Origin: Microcebus murinus
Lineage: Eukaryota > Chordata > Mammalia > Primates > Cheirogaleidae
Assembly (NCBI RefSeq): GCF_040939455.1
Contig: NC_134106.1
Coordinates: 71,092,001 to 71,156,000 of the forward strand
Reading direction: 5' to 3'
DNA: 64,000 nt
Notes under the pieces: generated by a model
The model's input: only the letters and a program-made list of their open reading frames with translations
Databases searched by the model: none
What the model was told of the DNA's origin: nothing
Shown: positions 46,546-59,717 of the stretch, piece by piece
How positions within the stretch are numbered: position 1 is the stretch's first letter
How the letters are laid out: the number at the start of each line of letters is the position of its first letter
Position numbers and translations under genes: made by a program

Positions 46546-48300
46546 CATGTGTGTCTGAAGGTCCCTACATTGGTTAATCCCACTCTGCCTCCACCCCTGG
46601 GGTTGCTTAGAAAGCTCACCACCCAAAGAACTTCACCCCCTGGAAGTGGCCTCTTCCACTCCCTCCCCTACTTGATACCCTAATCAGATAGACCTTTCTG
46701 GAGTGTGGGTACAAGGACACAACAGCCCCCAAACCAGACCCTTGAACCAGTCTTCCTCCCCTGAGGGTGATTCCCTGACAATGAAATCTGTTATTTTTCT
46801 GACATCTTGACATCTCAGAGGACCAGTGAGACTCTAGATGGGATGACAAAGATGAAAGCACTTCAAAAAATGTTTCATGAGGCTCTCCCCTTTATATAGA
46901 TAATTTCCCCTCTGAACACTTCCCCCTCCCCAATTTCTGCACTCATGTTCTTCCTCAAGCTTTACACCAGACTACAGATGAAGTGAGTGGCAGTAAAAAC
47001 AGGAAGGGCTTCTATGGTGCTGTAATGTAGGGTCACAAAGGATGGCCTGGAGTTTGCCCTGTAAGAAAGAATTCAGGCTTTTCAAAGCTCCAGGATCACA
47101 CAGGGCCAAGCAGGCAGGCAGTGCCTTCTGGGCCACAGCAAAGATCACTGGGCAAAGGCATGGAAGAAGGAAAGAAGGCCACACCAAGATCATGGAAACA
47201 GGCCCTCTGTCTGAGTACCTTAACTACAGCTGAAACTCAAATGTGGGTGGTGAGGGGAATTCAGGGTCAAGTGTGTAAAAAAAATGCAATTCCTTGCTGG
47301 GTAGGGTGAGGGCTACTGACAAACAAGAACAAGCCCTAAGAGTTGTGTGTTACTTTACCATTACAGAGCTTGTTACTTTCACTGGGTTCATTACCATCTT
47401 CCTTTCCTGGGAAAAACAGAGGAAAGCACGTGTCCCTGAGGCTGGTAAGGTACCTGCAACATCACTTAAGCTGCGTGAATTTGGACAAGCCACTTCTGAG
47501 ACTCAAGTTTTACATATTTAAAAAGGACATAATGATGCTGAGTTCCCAGAACTGTTGTGAGGATTACTGATACTGGGTGTAAAATATCGATCAGTGTAAT
47601 AGTTATAGATGCTAAATAGTAACTATCATCCCAATCATTGAGTGCAGTGGTTCTTAAACCTACCTCATATTAGAATCACCAGCAGAACTTATACAAATGC
47701 CATTGCCCAGGCCCCACCTAGAGTCTTCAAGGGTATCAGACATTGGGGTATTGTTTCTAAAGTTCCTCCTGCCTCTTCTATCCTCAAGGGATTCGTGATG
47801 CCAGGGATGCAAACCATTTATTTAGTTCAAGCCACTTGTTGGCTAGGAATGAGGTTGAGCAATGGGCTCAAGGTCACACAGTCTCATGAGCAGTGAGGTC
47901 CCAGGTTCCGTGTCGGAGACTTTCCCTCTCTAGGTTGAGGAAGTTTGTTCCATTGTTATTATGCCTAACACGTAAGAAATGCGCAGCAATTTTGTTTCGG
48001 GGGTCGGGGAGGAATCAGGCGCAAACTCCTGAGCCAACTAGAACGCGGCGGGGCAGAAGAGCCCGGCGGGAGCTTGGCAGAGCAGCGGGAAGCGCCCAAC
48101 TCCACACTCGCGGAACCCAGAGCCCTGAGCCAGCGCCTTCCTCTCTCTGGGAGGCCCCTAGCGTCCGCACTGCCTAGGCCCTCTGGGACTCAGGGCAGAC
48201 CGAAGACCCTTGCAGCCCACATACTTGGCTTTTCAGGGAACTACGGACACTGGCAGGCAAGAAACTCCCGGGAATTTCCTCTTGGCTTGGATTCCCAAAC
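46546..48300. other. VAMP5-RNF181 interval
   Basis: No gene recognised and no Alu. MIR-like text at 47465-47640 (tttggacaagccacttctga, ttgtgaggattactga), a MER5A-type piece at 47643-47770, and an inverted MIR end at about 47810-47900. Confidence 0.6.
47643..47770 (+). mobile_element. MER5A-type (hAT) fragment
   Basis: cagtggttcttaaacctacc, then agaatcaccagcagaactta, then gcccaggccccacctagagt. Diagnostic hAT end cagtggttct. Confidence 0.7.
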
Positions 48301-48319
48301 AAATGTTTTCTGACTAGCG

Positions 48320-48545
48320 TTGGCTTCTGTCATTGGCTTTAGCCTTTGGTCACCTGACCTATTCCAGCCAATGAAAGAGGGTCGAATTACTACTTCCGCT
48401 TTCTGCACCTTTAACGAGGCCCTATGCCCGTCCCTCGGACAATCTGATTGGCCATCCTCTCTCAGCTCGCTAGTTTATTGGTCAGCGCCGCGAGGCCCCA
48501 ATCGAGCTGGATCCGAGCGCTGTGTCAGACCACCCGGCAGCCATG
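48320..48545 (+). promoter_or_regulatory. RNF181: RNF181 promoter with four CCAAT boxes
   Basis: TATA-less. CCAAT boxes lie at 48332-48336 (inverted), 48368-48372 (direct), 48447-48451 (inverted) and 48477-48481 (inverted); the last two are 30 bp apart. The set ends about 60 bp before the ATG at 48543. NF-Y is the known binder of such boxes. Confidence 0.8.
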
Positions 48546-50275
48546 GCGTCCTATTTCGATGAACACGACTGCGAGCCTTTGGATTCCGAGCAAGAGACCC
48601 GAGCCGGCAGGCTGCTGGAGCTTGCAAGGTGAGTGCGCGAGGCTTGAGGATGAGGCTCAGGCAGCAGGGGCTGGGGCTGGCTGGAGAAGGCAGAGTAGCT
48701 GGGGCGGCAGATTCCGGGAAGAACCAATGAATAATCTAGAGTGTTAGTCCGGGCGGCGAGATTGAGGGGAAAGGGGTGTGCACGTCGATTTTTTGGTCCG
48801 TGGGCGGGTCCAGGTAAAGGGATTGTGGGCAAGACTAGAGCTGGAGAGCGGTGGGGCAGGAGAGCGGGGAGGGGGCGGGGCGGGAGGGCCGCAGGCTCTG
48901 GGAGGCACGGAGAAGGTGGGGCATGAGGGAGGATAGGGGCTGTGTGCGTGTGAGTCGGTATATTGGTTAGGAACTCTCCAGGCATGGGAGCCCCACACTG
49001 CCGACTTGGAATCTGGCTCTACCAGATCATTCTGTGTGGCCTGAGTAACTCCTCGAGTGTTTTGCCTCATGTGTAAAATGAGAATAAACATTCTGCTGGG
49101 GTTGTCTGATAGCACCTGTACACCATTTCCCACTATGCTTTCTTATCTAGTGAGCATCTACTAACCACTGAAGGTAGCTATTAGTACTAGTTGGGCAGGG
49201 TATTTATTTGTTAATGCCAGTGGATTATGGGGGCAAAGAGAAAGTATGGTTTTCCTTGGTTCTGACCTTGCATCCTCCTCTCCAGGTCACTTTTCCATAG
49301 TATGGACTTTGAAGACTTGGGATTAGTAGTAGATTGGGATCACCACCTGCCCCCACCTGCTGCGAAGACCGCGGTAGAGAACCTCCCTAGGATAGTCATC
49401 AGAGGCTCTCAGGCTGGTGAGGACACTAATTTCTTCTGCTGTTTGGGGCAGGTCTGCCAGAACCACTCCTTCCTTAATCAAGACTGTGGTCTGGCCCATC
49501 AGTTTTCCAGGCCAGGTTGGGGCAAGAGTGTTCTTCAGGAGTGGGAGCTGGGAGGTGGGGTCTATAGCACCTCTCCTGATCAGCACTCCCTCCTAAAGAG
49601 CTCAAGTGCCCCGTGTGTCTTTTGGAATTTGAGGAGGAGGAGACTGCCATTGAGATGCCTTGCCATCACCTCTTCCATTCCAACTGCATTCTGCCCTGGC
49701 TAAGCAAGGTACTGCTTTCCTTCTTCTAGTCTTTACCCTTCCCTGGGCCCAGTTCTCAAGTTTTTTCTGATTGTGGATTGCCGGGGGATCGGATGGTGGG
49801 AATTGGAGTGGGGCAGGGTTATTAGCTGATGAATACTAGACCGGGGCTGGAACACTGCCCTACTTTTCCCAGACAAATTCCTGCCCCCTGTGTCGCCATG
49901 AGCTGCCCACTGATGATGACACTTACGAGGAACACAGACGAGATAAGGTAGGGGCTGGTGGTTAAGTGGAGGGGGTCTTAATGGGCTCCTTTGGCCTTGT
50001 CCCTGCTCTGATTTCCCACCTCAGCAGGTTGGGTTGGTTTGAGAATCCGTGGCTCTAGCCACCTTCCTAGTGACTTTGGTGAGGGGCAACAGCCTCAGCA
50101 ATACAGATGTTAGAGGCATGAAAACAGTGAGAGCCACCCCCATGACAGCTGCTCCACCCCCTCACCAACAAGCCTTCAGCTTTGGCCCCTACCCAGCGTG
50201 TTCTTTTTCCTCCAGGCTCGAAAGCAGCAGCAGCAGCACCGACTGGAGAACCTCCATGGAGCCATGTACACGTGA
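48543..50275 (+). CDS. RNF181: RNF181, RING-H2 E3 ubiquitin ligase (5 exons)
   Basis: Small E3 ligase, reported to bind the platelet integrin alpha-IIb tail and to act in BCL10/NF-kB signalling. Coding exons are 48543-48628, 49286-49416, 49599-49708, 49873-49947 and 50216-50275, all GT/AG, giving 153 aa as in human. The RING-H2 zinc ligands are complete: Cys76, Cys79, Cys94, His96, His99, Cys102, Cys113 and Cys116 (CPVC ... CHHLFHSNC ... CPLC). A C-terminal basic/Gln helix ([19 protein letters not shown]) follows. The ATG lies in gccatgg, a strong context. Exon 2 encodes the conserved [21 protein letters not shown] segment. Confidence 0.97.
49000..49115 (+). mobile_element. MIR fragment in RNF181 intron 1
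   Basis: gacttggaatctggctctac, then ttttgcctcatgtgtaaaat, then gagaataaacattctgctgg fit MIR. Confidence 0.65.
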
Positions 50276-50360
50276 GGAGGCTGGGGCCAACTGCTGGCCC
50301 TCTATCTTCCTCCTGCACCTTGAGTCCTCATTAAAGGTTTCTGTACTCATCCTGAAGGCT
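50276..50360 (+). other. RNF181: RNF181 3'UTR
   Basis: Very short. ATTAAA at 50330-50335 followed by ggtttctgt gives a UTR of roughly 80 nt. Confidence 0.7.
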
Positions 50361-50746
50361 ACATTGCTCACAGGCCTGGGCAGGGGCTCTGCATCCTCAA
50401 CCAGGTCCCTACGGCTATTGGGAAAAGTGGTCCTTGAAACCGGAGAAAGCATCAGGTGGTGTTTCCCTTCCTGCTGGCCCATCTGGACTCAGGGCAGTGG
50501 GGCACAGGTAAAGAACTGGACCACTGGGCCAGCTAGGGCTTGGATCTGTGTGTTCATGGTTGGAAGGTAAAAATGTGTCAGGGTCCGGCACCCAGTAGCT
50601 ACTTAAAGCTGATAAACTTAGCCCGCATCCTCCTCCCTCTGCAATTTATAGTTAACTTTGGTACCTTTAGTAGATGTTGATATCCCAGGGGTTTTCTTTA
50701 ACACCATTGAGAAAACTGCTTTTAACATTTTAAAGTTATTTTCTGA

Positions 50747-51068
50747 GGCCGGGCACAGTGGCTCACGCCTGTAATCCTAGCACTCTGGGAGGCCAAGGTG
50801 GGAGGATCACTTAAGGTCAGGAGTTCAAAACCAGCCCGAGCAAGAGCAAGACCCTGTCTCTACTAAAAATAGAAAAATTAATTGGTCAACTAAAAATATA
50901 TAGAAAAAATTAGCCGGGCATGGTGGCACGTGCCTGTAGTCCCGGCTACTCGGGAGACTGAGGCAGGAGGATCACTTGAGTCCAGGAGTTTGAGGTTGCT
51001 GTGAGCTAGGCTAACGCCACAGTACTCTATCCTGGGCAACAGAGTAAGACTCTGTCTCAAAAAAATAA
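50747..51068 (+). mobile_element. Lemur-type Alu between RNF181 and TMEM150A
   Basis: Starts ggccgggcacagtggctcac; lemur linker present; imperfect flanks aaagttattttctg / aaagttgttctctg. Confidence 0.92.
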
Positions 51069-51379
51069 ATAAAGTTGTTCTCTGTCTTCACCTCCTCCCA
51101 CTCAACATCTCTTACAAGGAGTCAAAGTTCAAACCGGACTCTTTAGTTGGGAAAGGAAGTGTGAGACTGTCAGATCAGGTCAGTCCTCTAGAGGCCCAGA
51201 AAGGATTTCAAGCCCCTAAGGGGTATTTAGATAGCACTTGGCATCCTTTGTTTCCCATGGCCTTGCTCTTAAAAGCAGCAGGCACTTGGGACTCTCCTAG
51301 GGGTCAGGGGCTTCCTTCTACCCTTTGCTTAGGGAAGGCAGTCCTGGATCAGGCCCTCCCTAACTCTCCAGAACAGACT

Positions 51380-51925
51380 ACAAACATGCAAATTAGAATT
51401 CTTTTAATAGATATAAAAAAAAGTACTAAAATACCCATGTGGTTCTGCTGTGTTATTTGCCCTAAAGGAAGTGAGGGGCAGAGTGAAGAAATCCCAGTGC
51501 AGCTCATTGGGCCCAGAGTGGGCCTTACCATACAGACTAAGGCATGCTCACTGCCCTCCTCACCAGACTTCCCCCCTGCTGTTCCCAGCCCCCCAATTCC
51601 TACAGCAGGAAACCCCAGTGGTCTGGCTCTTGCACTGGGAGTAGAAGGCACCTGAAGGGCTGGCTGGGTGAGTGAGGACAGGTGACCTTTAAACACAAAA
51701 CAACACTGTGGGGTGGGGAAGCAGGTAGTGCAGCTGTAGTAGCTGGCAGGTCCTGCTCCTCTATGGCACAGGTGGATGTGGGATGGCCACTTCTCCGGGA
51801 GCGAGGAAGCCCAGATCCCAACAGAACACTTTCTCAAATTGTTTTTGGTACAAAATAAATGCAAAGATATGGTGTGGCATGGTATGGAGTTCTGCGGAGG
51901 CTGGGCCAGCCACCCTCCCCAGACC
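51380..51925 (-). other. TMEM150A: TMEM150A 3'UTR
   Basis: On the minus strand ATTAAA lies at 51408-51403, about 520 nt after the stop codon. RNF181's own signal ends near 50335, so the two convergent genes need not overlap. Confidence 0.65.
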
Positions 51926-54718
51926 TCAGATCATGGCGATGCTCTCGGGGGCACAGTTGAGGTGGGTGGAGGTGCTGCTGCTCCCAGAGGATTTGCAGGC
52001 CCGGCCAGGGGCAGGCTGCAGTGCAGCAACCAGTGTGTCTGAGGAGATTGCCCCAAACTCGTAGCTAAAGGTGCCATAGAAAATGAGGATATCGATGACA
52101 AACACCCACTCGCACAGGGCTGCCCCATGCTGCAGCTGAGAACTCTCATGGACGAAGAAGACACCACCTGAAATCAGGCTAAGGAAATGTTCAGTAGGAT
52201 GTGTGGACACCTGGCAACACCCCATTGGCAGTCACAGACTGTAACTAAGCTGGGACAAAACTCCAGGCCTCACCTCCCGAGGAGAGGGCACAGCACATGG
52301 CAGTGTTACCTGGAATGTAGCCACCCCCCCTTGGGTGGGAGAGAGCTGAGCTAGAGGTTGACTTTCTGACTGCCTGGTCCTGGAAGGATACTGAGGACCA
52401 AGCTGACGAAGGCGATGACAGCCAGCACACATCGCAGGTAGGCCACAGCCAGGTCCAGGGGGGCAGTGGCCCCATGGTAGGAGAGGGCACAGTGCAGGCA
52501 GACAAAGAGCAGCCCCGCAGAGAAGGCCACGCCAGTTCCAATGTAGTGCAGAGACTTGGCATGATCCACCTGGGCCCAGAGAGGGGCTAATCTGTGAAGT
52601 GGCCCCACCCCTCCAGCCCTTCATCAAGTCTCTTCCCTTCCCTCTCCTCCCTCCTTTCCCTCCTGTCTCTCCAGGCCTTCTTAGGTGAAAGTTCAGGGTT
52701 GGGGGGGGGGGAGGCACCTGAAAGTTGCCGACCACCACGAGGCCCGCAGCGTTGGTGCAGCCTGTGATGAGTGCTGTCTTGTTAACCCACGAGTGTCGAC
52801 TCTGCTCCAGGAGCTGCCCGTAGCGCAGGAGGCAGATCAGGGCCACTGGGGGAGGACAGCATTGCTGGGGCCAGCACCCGCAGCCTCCTTCCAGGCCCAG
52901 CCCCGCCCGTCAGGGTGCTGCTGTCCCTTCTGAGGGTGGGAAGGGGCAGGCAGGTGGTGAACTGGTTTTCCTCAGGCTCTGGCCAGCAGGGTGGCTGTGT
53001 GGGAGTCAGCCTTTGGCCTTCAAGGAACTGGAGAGAAGTTGCCCCTCTGCCTTAACCCTTGATGGGGAGGGCTGTGATAAGCAAGGGATTTCTGGGCCTT
53101 TCTGGGGAGGGAGGCTGGGCTGGCAAGTTAGAGCTAAGAGTACAACTCACCCATGAAAGCACCCACGTTGCCAATGAGGCTGAAGAGGCAGCTCTCTGGG
53201 GGATATGTGCCGCACTTGCTAAGGAGGGGCGAGGACAGAGTGAGGGAGCGGGAACACCAGAGGGCCCCCGTTCCAGCCCATTGGTTCTCCCCTGCATTCT
53301 CTGTGCTTGCTCCTTAGCAGCCAAGCTGCCATGTATGCCAAGGGCCCGTGTCCCTCATGTACAACTGGCTCTAGGCTGAGCCCACAAAGCAGAGCTCTTG
53401 TGTGTGAGAAGGGAGTGCCCAGGAGTGCTCAGCCAGCCCTGAGCAGCCTTGCTGAGGCCTGCCACTGGTCTGGCTATCCTTGAGTCAGAACTTGGGCTGG
53501 GCAATCTGAGGCCTTGAGCGTAAATTTGGGTGCCTCCACTTATTAGCTGTGTGCCCCACATAAATAACAACCCCGAGCCTCAGTTTCCTTACCTAGAAAA
53601 TGGTGAAGACAATAGCTGCCTCGATGCTGGGAGGATGAGAAGAGACTATGCATATAAAGCACTCAGCAGAGCCCAGTGCATGGTAAGTGGCTCTTAGAGT
53701 AGTTATTCCCTGAGACAGAAGGGCACATTTTTGCTTGAGGGGCTGTCTGGGGGTCTGGGAGGGCCTTGGGTCTCACTGATCTGCCCAATGTCCAGCCCTT
53801 ACCTGATGAGAGGGACATCATCCAAGGTGCAGCAGGCCTTGGGGCCCCCTTGCTCAGCAGGGTCAGGAGAGCAAGACTCGTTGTAGGACCTGGCAGGCAG
53901 GACAGGGAGTGGACGAAGGGAAGGGGCTGTCCCCAGGCCTTTGGCCTGTAGTCTCAGGCCTCAAAGAGGACCCTCTCCCAGACCTGCCCAGCAGGGGCAG
54001 AAGAACCCACTCCCCAGGGCCTGCCTGAAACAGAAGGCCAAGGGGCAAAGGATGGTGGGAAGTGGGCATGAAGCCATGCCTGGGTACCGCTGTTAGAGAT
54101 GAGCAGTGAGGCCCAGGCTTTCTGTCTGGCTCTTGGCAGCCGTGGGCCCAAGAGGGGACAAAGGTAAAGGGATCTTTATACTGAAGCTGTCTGCGGAGTG
54201 CTCCATACCAGTTCTCCACGGGGCACACATGGTGGTTCATCACGGCCATGGCATACCTGTGGGAGCAGAACTGTCACTCTGCCCCCATTCCCCTCCTGGC
54301 CCAGCCACCCCCCACTGACTTTTCTCTTCCACCTTGATTTCTAGCCCCATTCAGCCTAATTGTCCTTACTGAGGACTCCAGTTGGGTTGTCCCTGAGGCA
54401 TGATGCCACACCAGAACCTGGAACGCAGCCCACAACTAGAGGCCCTCTGGAAGTTGCCCTGGCTAGAAATCTGTCAGGGCCACCCTGCTGGACAGCAGTA
54501 GTGCCAGCTTGTCCCAAGGTGCTGTGTGCCCAGGCACCAGGCCAGGCTTTGGAGACATCCAGAGTGGCCCTGGGTACTACCCTGGAGCCCACGACAGGAC
54601 AAGGGGCTTTGTGTGTGCCATCAAACTCCTGTTGCTCCCAGCCCCTTACTCACACAGTCCATATGCCAGTGATGGAGAATGCTGACAGGCTGACAGGAAG
54701 GAGGATCCAGGCGGTCAT
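51926..54718 (-). CDS. TMEM150A: TMEM150A, six-pass membrane protein (7 coding exons)
   Basis: Member of the TMEM150/DRAM (Frag1) family; TMEM150A is reported as a plasma-membrane partner of PI4KIIIA/EFR3 in PI(4,5)P2 homeostasis. Coding exons (high to low): 54718-54654, 54256-54209, 53889-53803, 53218-53151, 52845-52718, 52569-52392, 52167-51926. All GT/AG; total 271 aa, the human length. It starts [20 protein letters not shown] (first membrane segment), then an extracellular Cys-rich loop ([10 protein letters not shown]..., ACCTLDDV). Further hydrophobic helices come at roughly 85-105, 120-135, 145-165 and 180-195, with the last near 215-230. The cytosolic tail ends [13 protein letters not shown]. 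At least one non-coding 5' exon is needed. Confidence 0.96.
53545..53700 (+). mobile_element. MIR fragment in TMEM150A intron 3
   Basis: ttattagctgtgtgccccac, then cctcagtttccttacctaga, then cccagtgcatggtaagtggc: MIR, on the strand opposite the gene. Confidence 0.78.
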
Positions 54719-54979
54719 GAGGGAGGGGAGCCAGGGTGGTGGTGGTGTGGGGGGGAGGACAAGAGGTAGGTGGGGAAGAGGGGGCGGACCGGCTACCTTG
54801 AGATATTTCAGCCACAACCATCAGCTGCCCTGGCCTTGTGGAGAGAGATCAAAGTGCAGGGTCGGGTGACTGGCCAAAGGAGGAGGAGGGGGAGGCGGTC
54901 AACACCTCGCCCAGAGCTCCCGTTGGGTCTGTTCGGTCTTTGAGCGTCCAAACTTTGGGCTGAGCCCCCGCTTGAACGT

Positions 54980-55720
54980 GGACCCCTCTGGCATCCATTG
55001 GGAGCCTCTGCGGTCAACCCAGGTGCCGCCGGCGTGCTGAGACTCAGGCGGGCTGGAGAGGGAGTCACCCTCTATCGCTTGAGGGACCAGGGCTGGGAGG
55101 ACTGGACAATCAAGGGGGCCAAGCCAAGGACAGGCTGGAAGGGTGTGCGGCCCGGTGGAGCGGCGGCGCGCAGGCAACCACCTGACCACAGGCGCCCCGG
55201 GCAGGGGGCGGGTTCACGGCGGGAAGCCCGGCTCGGCCGCCGCTCGCGTGGGCGCGGGGGACCCTCTGCTTGGGCAGAAGCCGCGGCCGGCGACCCCCCC
55301 GGGACCCGAGACAAGAGCCTTCCCAGGTGATCCCTGGAGGCCCCGGGGAAAGGAAGGAGCCCAGCACTCACCTCCCGGAGCGCCCTGCCGCCGCCGCGCC
55401 CTGTTCAGCCCCCTCGTGGCGCTGTCTCCGGCTGCGGCCCTCGGAGCAGCCCTGAAAGGTTTAAAGGGCCGAGCGGCCCCGCCCCTGGCGGCCCCAGGCC
55501 GCGCCGCGCCGCCCGCCGGGACGTGAAGTCTGCGCAGCCCCAGCCCCGGCGCCCGCGCCCCGCCCGAGACTACAACTCCCGAGCCCCCGCGCCCGCGTCA
55601 CGGGGAGAGGTGGGCGGTGTCCCAACTTCGGAGGACCTGGGCGCCCAGGGCTGTGGCCTGGGGACAGCTCTGACACCGAGATGCCAAGAGGTTCTGTCTA
55701 GCCCGTTCCCGCAGGGGAAA
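54980..55720 (-). promoter_or_regulatory. TMEM150A: TMEM150A promoter / CpG island and 5' non-coding exon
   Basis: Very CpG-rich. On the minus strand a consensus donor (gtgagt) begins at 55371, so a leader exon ending at 55372 is likely. The acceptor before the ATG exon is not certain; cacaag/gcc at about 54835 is the best candidate. Start sites probably lie in 55430-55560. Confidence 0.65.
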
Positions 55721-57370
55721 CGCTGGGAGGCGGGGACCTCGGGACCAGGCCAGCCAGCCTTCCAGCTCTACCTGGGATTGTCATCGTGCACGTGGCTGGA
55801 GGAAGCCTCCCTCTACCGCCGCGCATTTTCCAGGTTGGACTGGCCAACAGCGAGACTTCGGGGAAGTTCGTTCAGCGGGGCGCCCCATGCCAGCCTCTGT
55901 CCAAGGCGTGAGGTGGGTCTGCAGAGAAGCGGGCACAAAGCCTTGGCTATTCCCTAAGAAATCCAAGAGCCTTGAATTTGGCTTATGCTTCTCCCAGCTC
56001 AGTACACCCTGGAGGAGGGCTGCTTTCATCAGATACTTTTTATTTTCGGGCGTACAAGTACACAGTGTACTTGCCAGAAGTCACCGTGTCCAAGACGTGT
56101 ATCCTGAATGCTCAACTCTTAAACTAAGACGGCAGAGGATATCCATCTAAATAGACATATGTAAGTGTCAGTGTAGGTAAGATTTAACATGGCCAGGTGT
56201 TTGTAAGCCAAGAAGAGAGGAAGGTGAGAGACCCAGAAGAATCTGGGAAAAAGAAACAAGATAGTGTGAGAATAAGTTAGCCACAGCTTCACCAAAACTT
56301 ACAGGCTAAGAGTGCACTCCTGGACATTCTTTTCACAATAAAAAGGGCAGGAATACTTCTTTTCAAATGCCAGAGGTATGCAAGATGCTCTAAAAGGCAG
56401 CCCCAGCAACTGTTTGGGGCACTTGGGCAGATCAATGATGGTACATGGTCCCAGGCTGGCAGGAGCCGAAGTTCGGCAACGTTGGTGAAGCAAAGTTATG
56501 TACAAAAACAGGGCCCTGTACTGTGGAGAAATGGAACAGAATAAACTGCACAATTGCTTGAAGAGGAAGAAACCTTTTTGGACCCAGTGGAAGGTAGAAA
56601 TGGAAACAGGAAACCTGTTGGAGAGCTCTTTTCAAAATCACATGAAGACAAGTGTTGAAACAGGACCAAGAAGTATGACTCTGCAGTGATCCCTGTACAA
56701 GCATACCCAGCTGAATGGACGAGTAGGGGATAAAGTCCAGCCCACCTTTTGCTGCCAAGCTCTGTGCCCCAGGACAAAGGGGTGTCTCTAATTCACACAG
56801 AGGCACTGTATTCCTGCTCATCTGCGTTCCCATTGGAGCAGGTGCCTAGTTCTCATCTGCCCAATCCCTCATTGGAAGCTTTGTGATTCTTAATCAACAC
56901 TTACTATATCCTCCTGAGCTGGGTTTGAGTCCATATCCAATCACTGTGAAGGGCTGAAAGACTACTTAGCTTCCAAATTGGTGGTTCTAACATGAAGTAG
57001 GGGCGAGGCATACTCACTTCAGAGCTGTGTCATGAGGCAGCTTTTGGCTTAATATGACAATCCGAATAGTTCCTAAAGTAGAATTACCCCAGGATAGAGC
57101 TCCCTATGACAGAAGGGCTTTTCATGGGTAGTGGGGAATTGTGTATGAGGTAAGAAGTAGGGACCAGAAGTCTTTAAAAATCCCTTCCAACTCTAATGCT
57201 ACGTGAGTCTTAGTTGTTATGCTCCAACCAGGATAGTTCTTAAAATAGGCAAAACAAGAGATGAGATTTCCAGTGCTGATTCTGTGGTGGAATGACTTCA
57301 GGGCAGGCATTTAACCTCCACTTCCCCAGGTACACAAGTGATTTCACAACTCTTGGCAAAAACACTCTGT
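55721..57370. other. TMEM150A-C2orf68 interval, no gene
   Basis: No gene, SINE or other repeat recognised. On the minus strand AATAAA occurs at 56043-56038, one possible far end for C2orf68. Confidence 0.5.
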
Positions 57371-58337
57371 AAAAGTAAGTTTATTTTGTTAAAAAGAAAT
57401 ACTGTATTTGAAAAATACCATCCTTCTATGGTTTTCAAAGAATTTGCATACTCCATTTTATTCATCCACACTGCAGAAACATTGGAAATTTAAGAAACAG
57501 AACGTATTGCTTTTTATACATTTATCACCACAACATAACCGGTACAACCTCATTCTGTTGGTTCCAAGAAGGCAGAGGGAGCTATTTACTCAGGTTTTCA
57601 TGTCTAGCATCACTCCAACTCCTGGGGAAATTTGGGGTGGGTGCCTCTGGCTTCTTGGCCATCTGATTCCTCAGGGACAGGACTCAAATTCAAAGAGGGA
57701 ACTTAAGATATTTTAAATAATTGTCAACATTCCATGGTGATTCTCCCCAAACGCCTAGAGGTAGGAAGGTAATCTGTCCTCATTCCTCTTTCTGCACACA
57801 AAGGCCTCATTTAAATTTGTGAGCCTCCTAAGGATCCACTACCCAACAATCTACAGGTCTTGTCAAATGCACAGCAGGTTGGGTACTCACCACCCCAAAA
57901 GGCTTTGCCCCACAGCAAGGGCTAATCTCTAGTTGGCAATGACCCTCAGAGTGGACTAGGGAGATGGAATGTCCCTTCCAGAGAGGTTCTTAAGGAAAAG
58001 CATTTGTTATTGCCCGTATTGGACCCACTGGCTGGCCCAGGCTCCAGAGGCTCCTACTCTCATTTGGTATAAAAAGTTTTATATTCTTTTCCTGTGTTAC
58101 ATTCTTCAAAGACTTCCATGCTTGCCAACTGGCTACAACTCAAGCTTTAGTGTTTACTCTTGCACACCTCAAAGCCCCTGCAAACCCAGCTTCCTTCTAT
58201 CAGTAATATCACCCATTGTGGCCCAGGAACCACAAAAACCTTAAAATACAGGTTTAACCTCAGTGAGTGAAGAACACTCCATACTGAATAGCCATGAGAT
58301 CTACCTATCAGGCTATCTTTTTAAAAGATAGCCAAGA

Positions 58338-58657
<320 letters not shown>

Positions 58658-59143
58658 AAAAGATAGCCAAGAAAGTATCTAGTCAAATGAGTGTCGATTC
58701 TGAAGCAGTCTGCTAGAAAGTTCCACTTAGCCCAACACCGTTGCTACTGCACACAAAATAGCACAGGACGGTCCTCTTTGGGACGTTTGTGGGAAATGTT
58801 CTGCAACATGCTCCCTGATGGTAAAGCTCTATTTTTTGAAAAAGGTGAAAGACACTGGGAGGCAGGTCTGGTGAATAAATTGGATAGTACCACCCTGGAC
58901 CCCAGAGGGGTGGTAATAAGCAATGAGGCTGAGCCGTACAGCTGTTAACTGCCCAAGAACCATCCTCACAGAGGCACTTCAGGTATGCCTGGAGAAATGG
59001 CAGCATCATCTCCAATAGGCCAGCTCTGAAGACCACCTTTTAATAGAAGTACAAGGTTTAGTGCTTTCTATAGTCATATTGCACAATTAGTTAAGCACAG
59101 ACTGGCTAAGAATTAGATGTTTTCTTGTGTGGGGAAAAAAAAC

Positions 59144-59439
59144 TTTTTTTTTTGAGACAGTCTAGCTTTGTTGCCCAGGCTGGAGTGCAATTCCCCAGTC
59201 ATAGCTCGCTACAATCTCAAACTCCTGGGCTCAAATGATCCTCCTGCCTCAGCCTCCCAAGTAGTTGGGACTATAGGTGTGCACCACTGAGCCAGGCTAA
59301 TTTTTTTTTTTTTTGTGGAGATGGGGTCTGGCTATGTTGCCCAGACTGGTCTCAAACTCCTGGGCTCAAGCAATCCTCCTACCTTCGCCTCCCAAAATGA
59401 CAGCATTATAGGCATGAGCTGTGAGCTACCATGCCCAGC
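59144..59439 (-). mobile_element. Old Alu (AluJ-like)
   Basis: Antisense full dimer with T-runs at both arm junctions; ends ctaccatgcccagc. No lemur linker. Confidence 0.9.
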
Positions 59440-59717
59440 GGAAAATATTTTATATACACTAGATAAGCAAAGTTCTTCAAGGAAAAAAAAAAGTTTAAAA
59501 GCAAGGAGTTTCCATCAATCTCCTACCTGAGGTCTTTGTGAGGATTATATAATACACACGTAACAGGAAATAATAGGTACATACTAAATGCTGCCTTCCT
59601 TTTACCTCTTCCCTTCCCAGGAAACAGGAATTGAGGCTAAAATTTCAGGTGCCATGCCCCCCACTTCCTCTTCTTGTCTTCTAAACTATATGATAAAACC
59701 AGGAAATAGGTGATCCA

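Noticed and set aside
52232..52846. 204-codon minus-strand frame running through TMEM150A exons 5 and 6
   Set aside because: It reads through intron 5; the spliced form (52845-52718 joined to 52569-52392) restores the known protein, so the longer frame is an intron artefact.
55072..55526. Overlapping open frames on both strands at the TMEM150A promoter
   Set aside because: High-GC island; only the donor at 55371 looks meaningful, for a non-coding leader exon.
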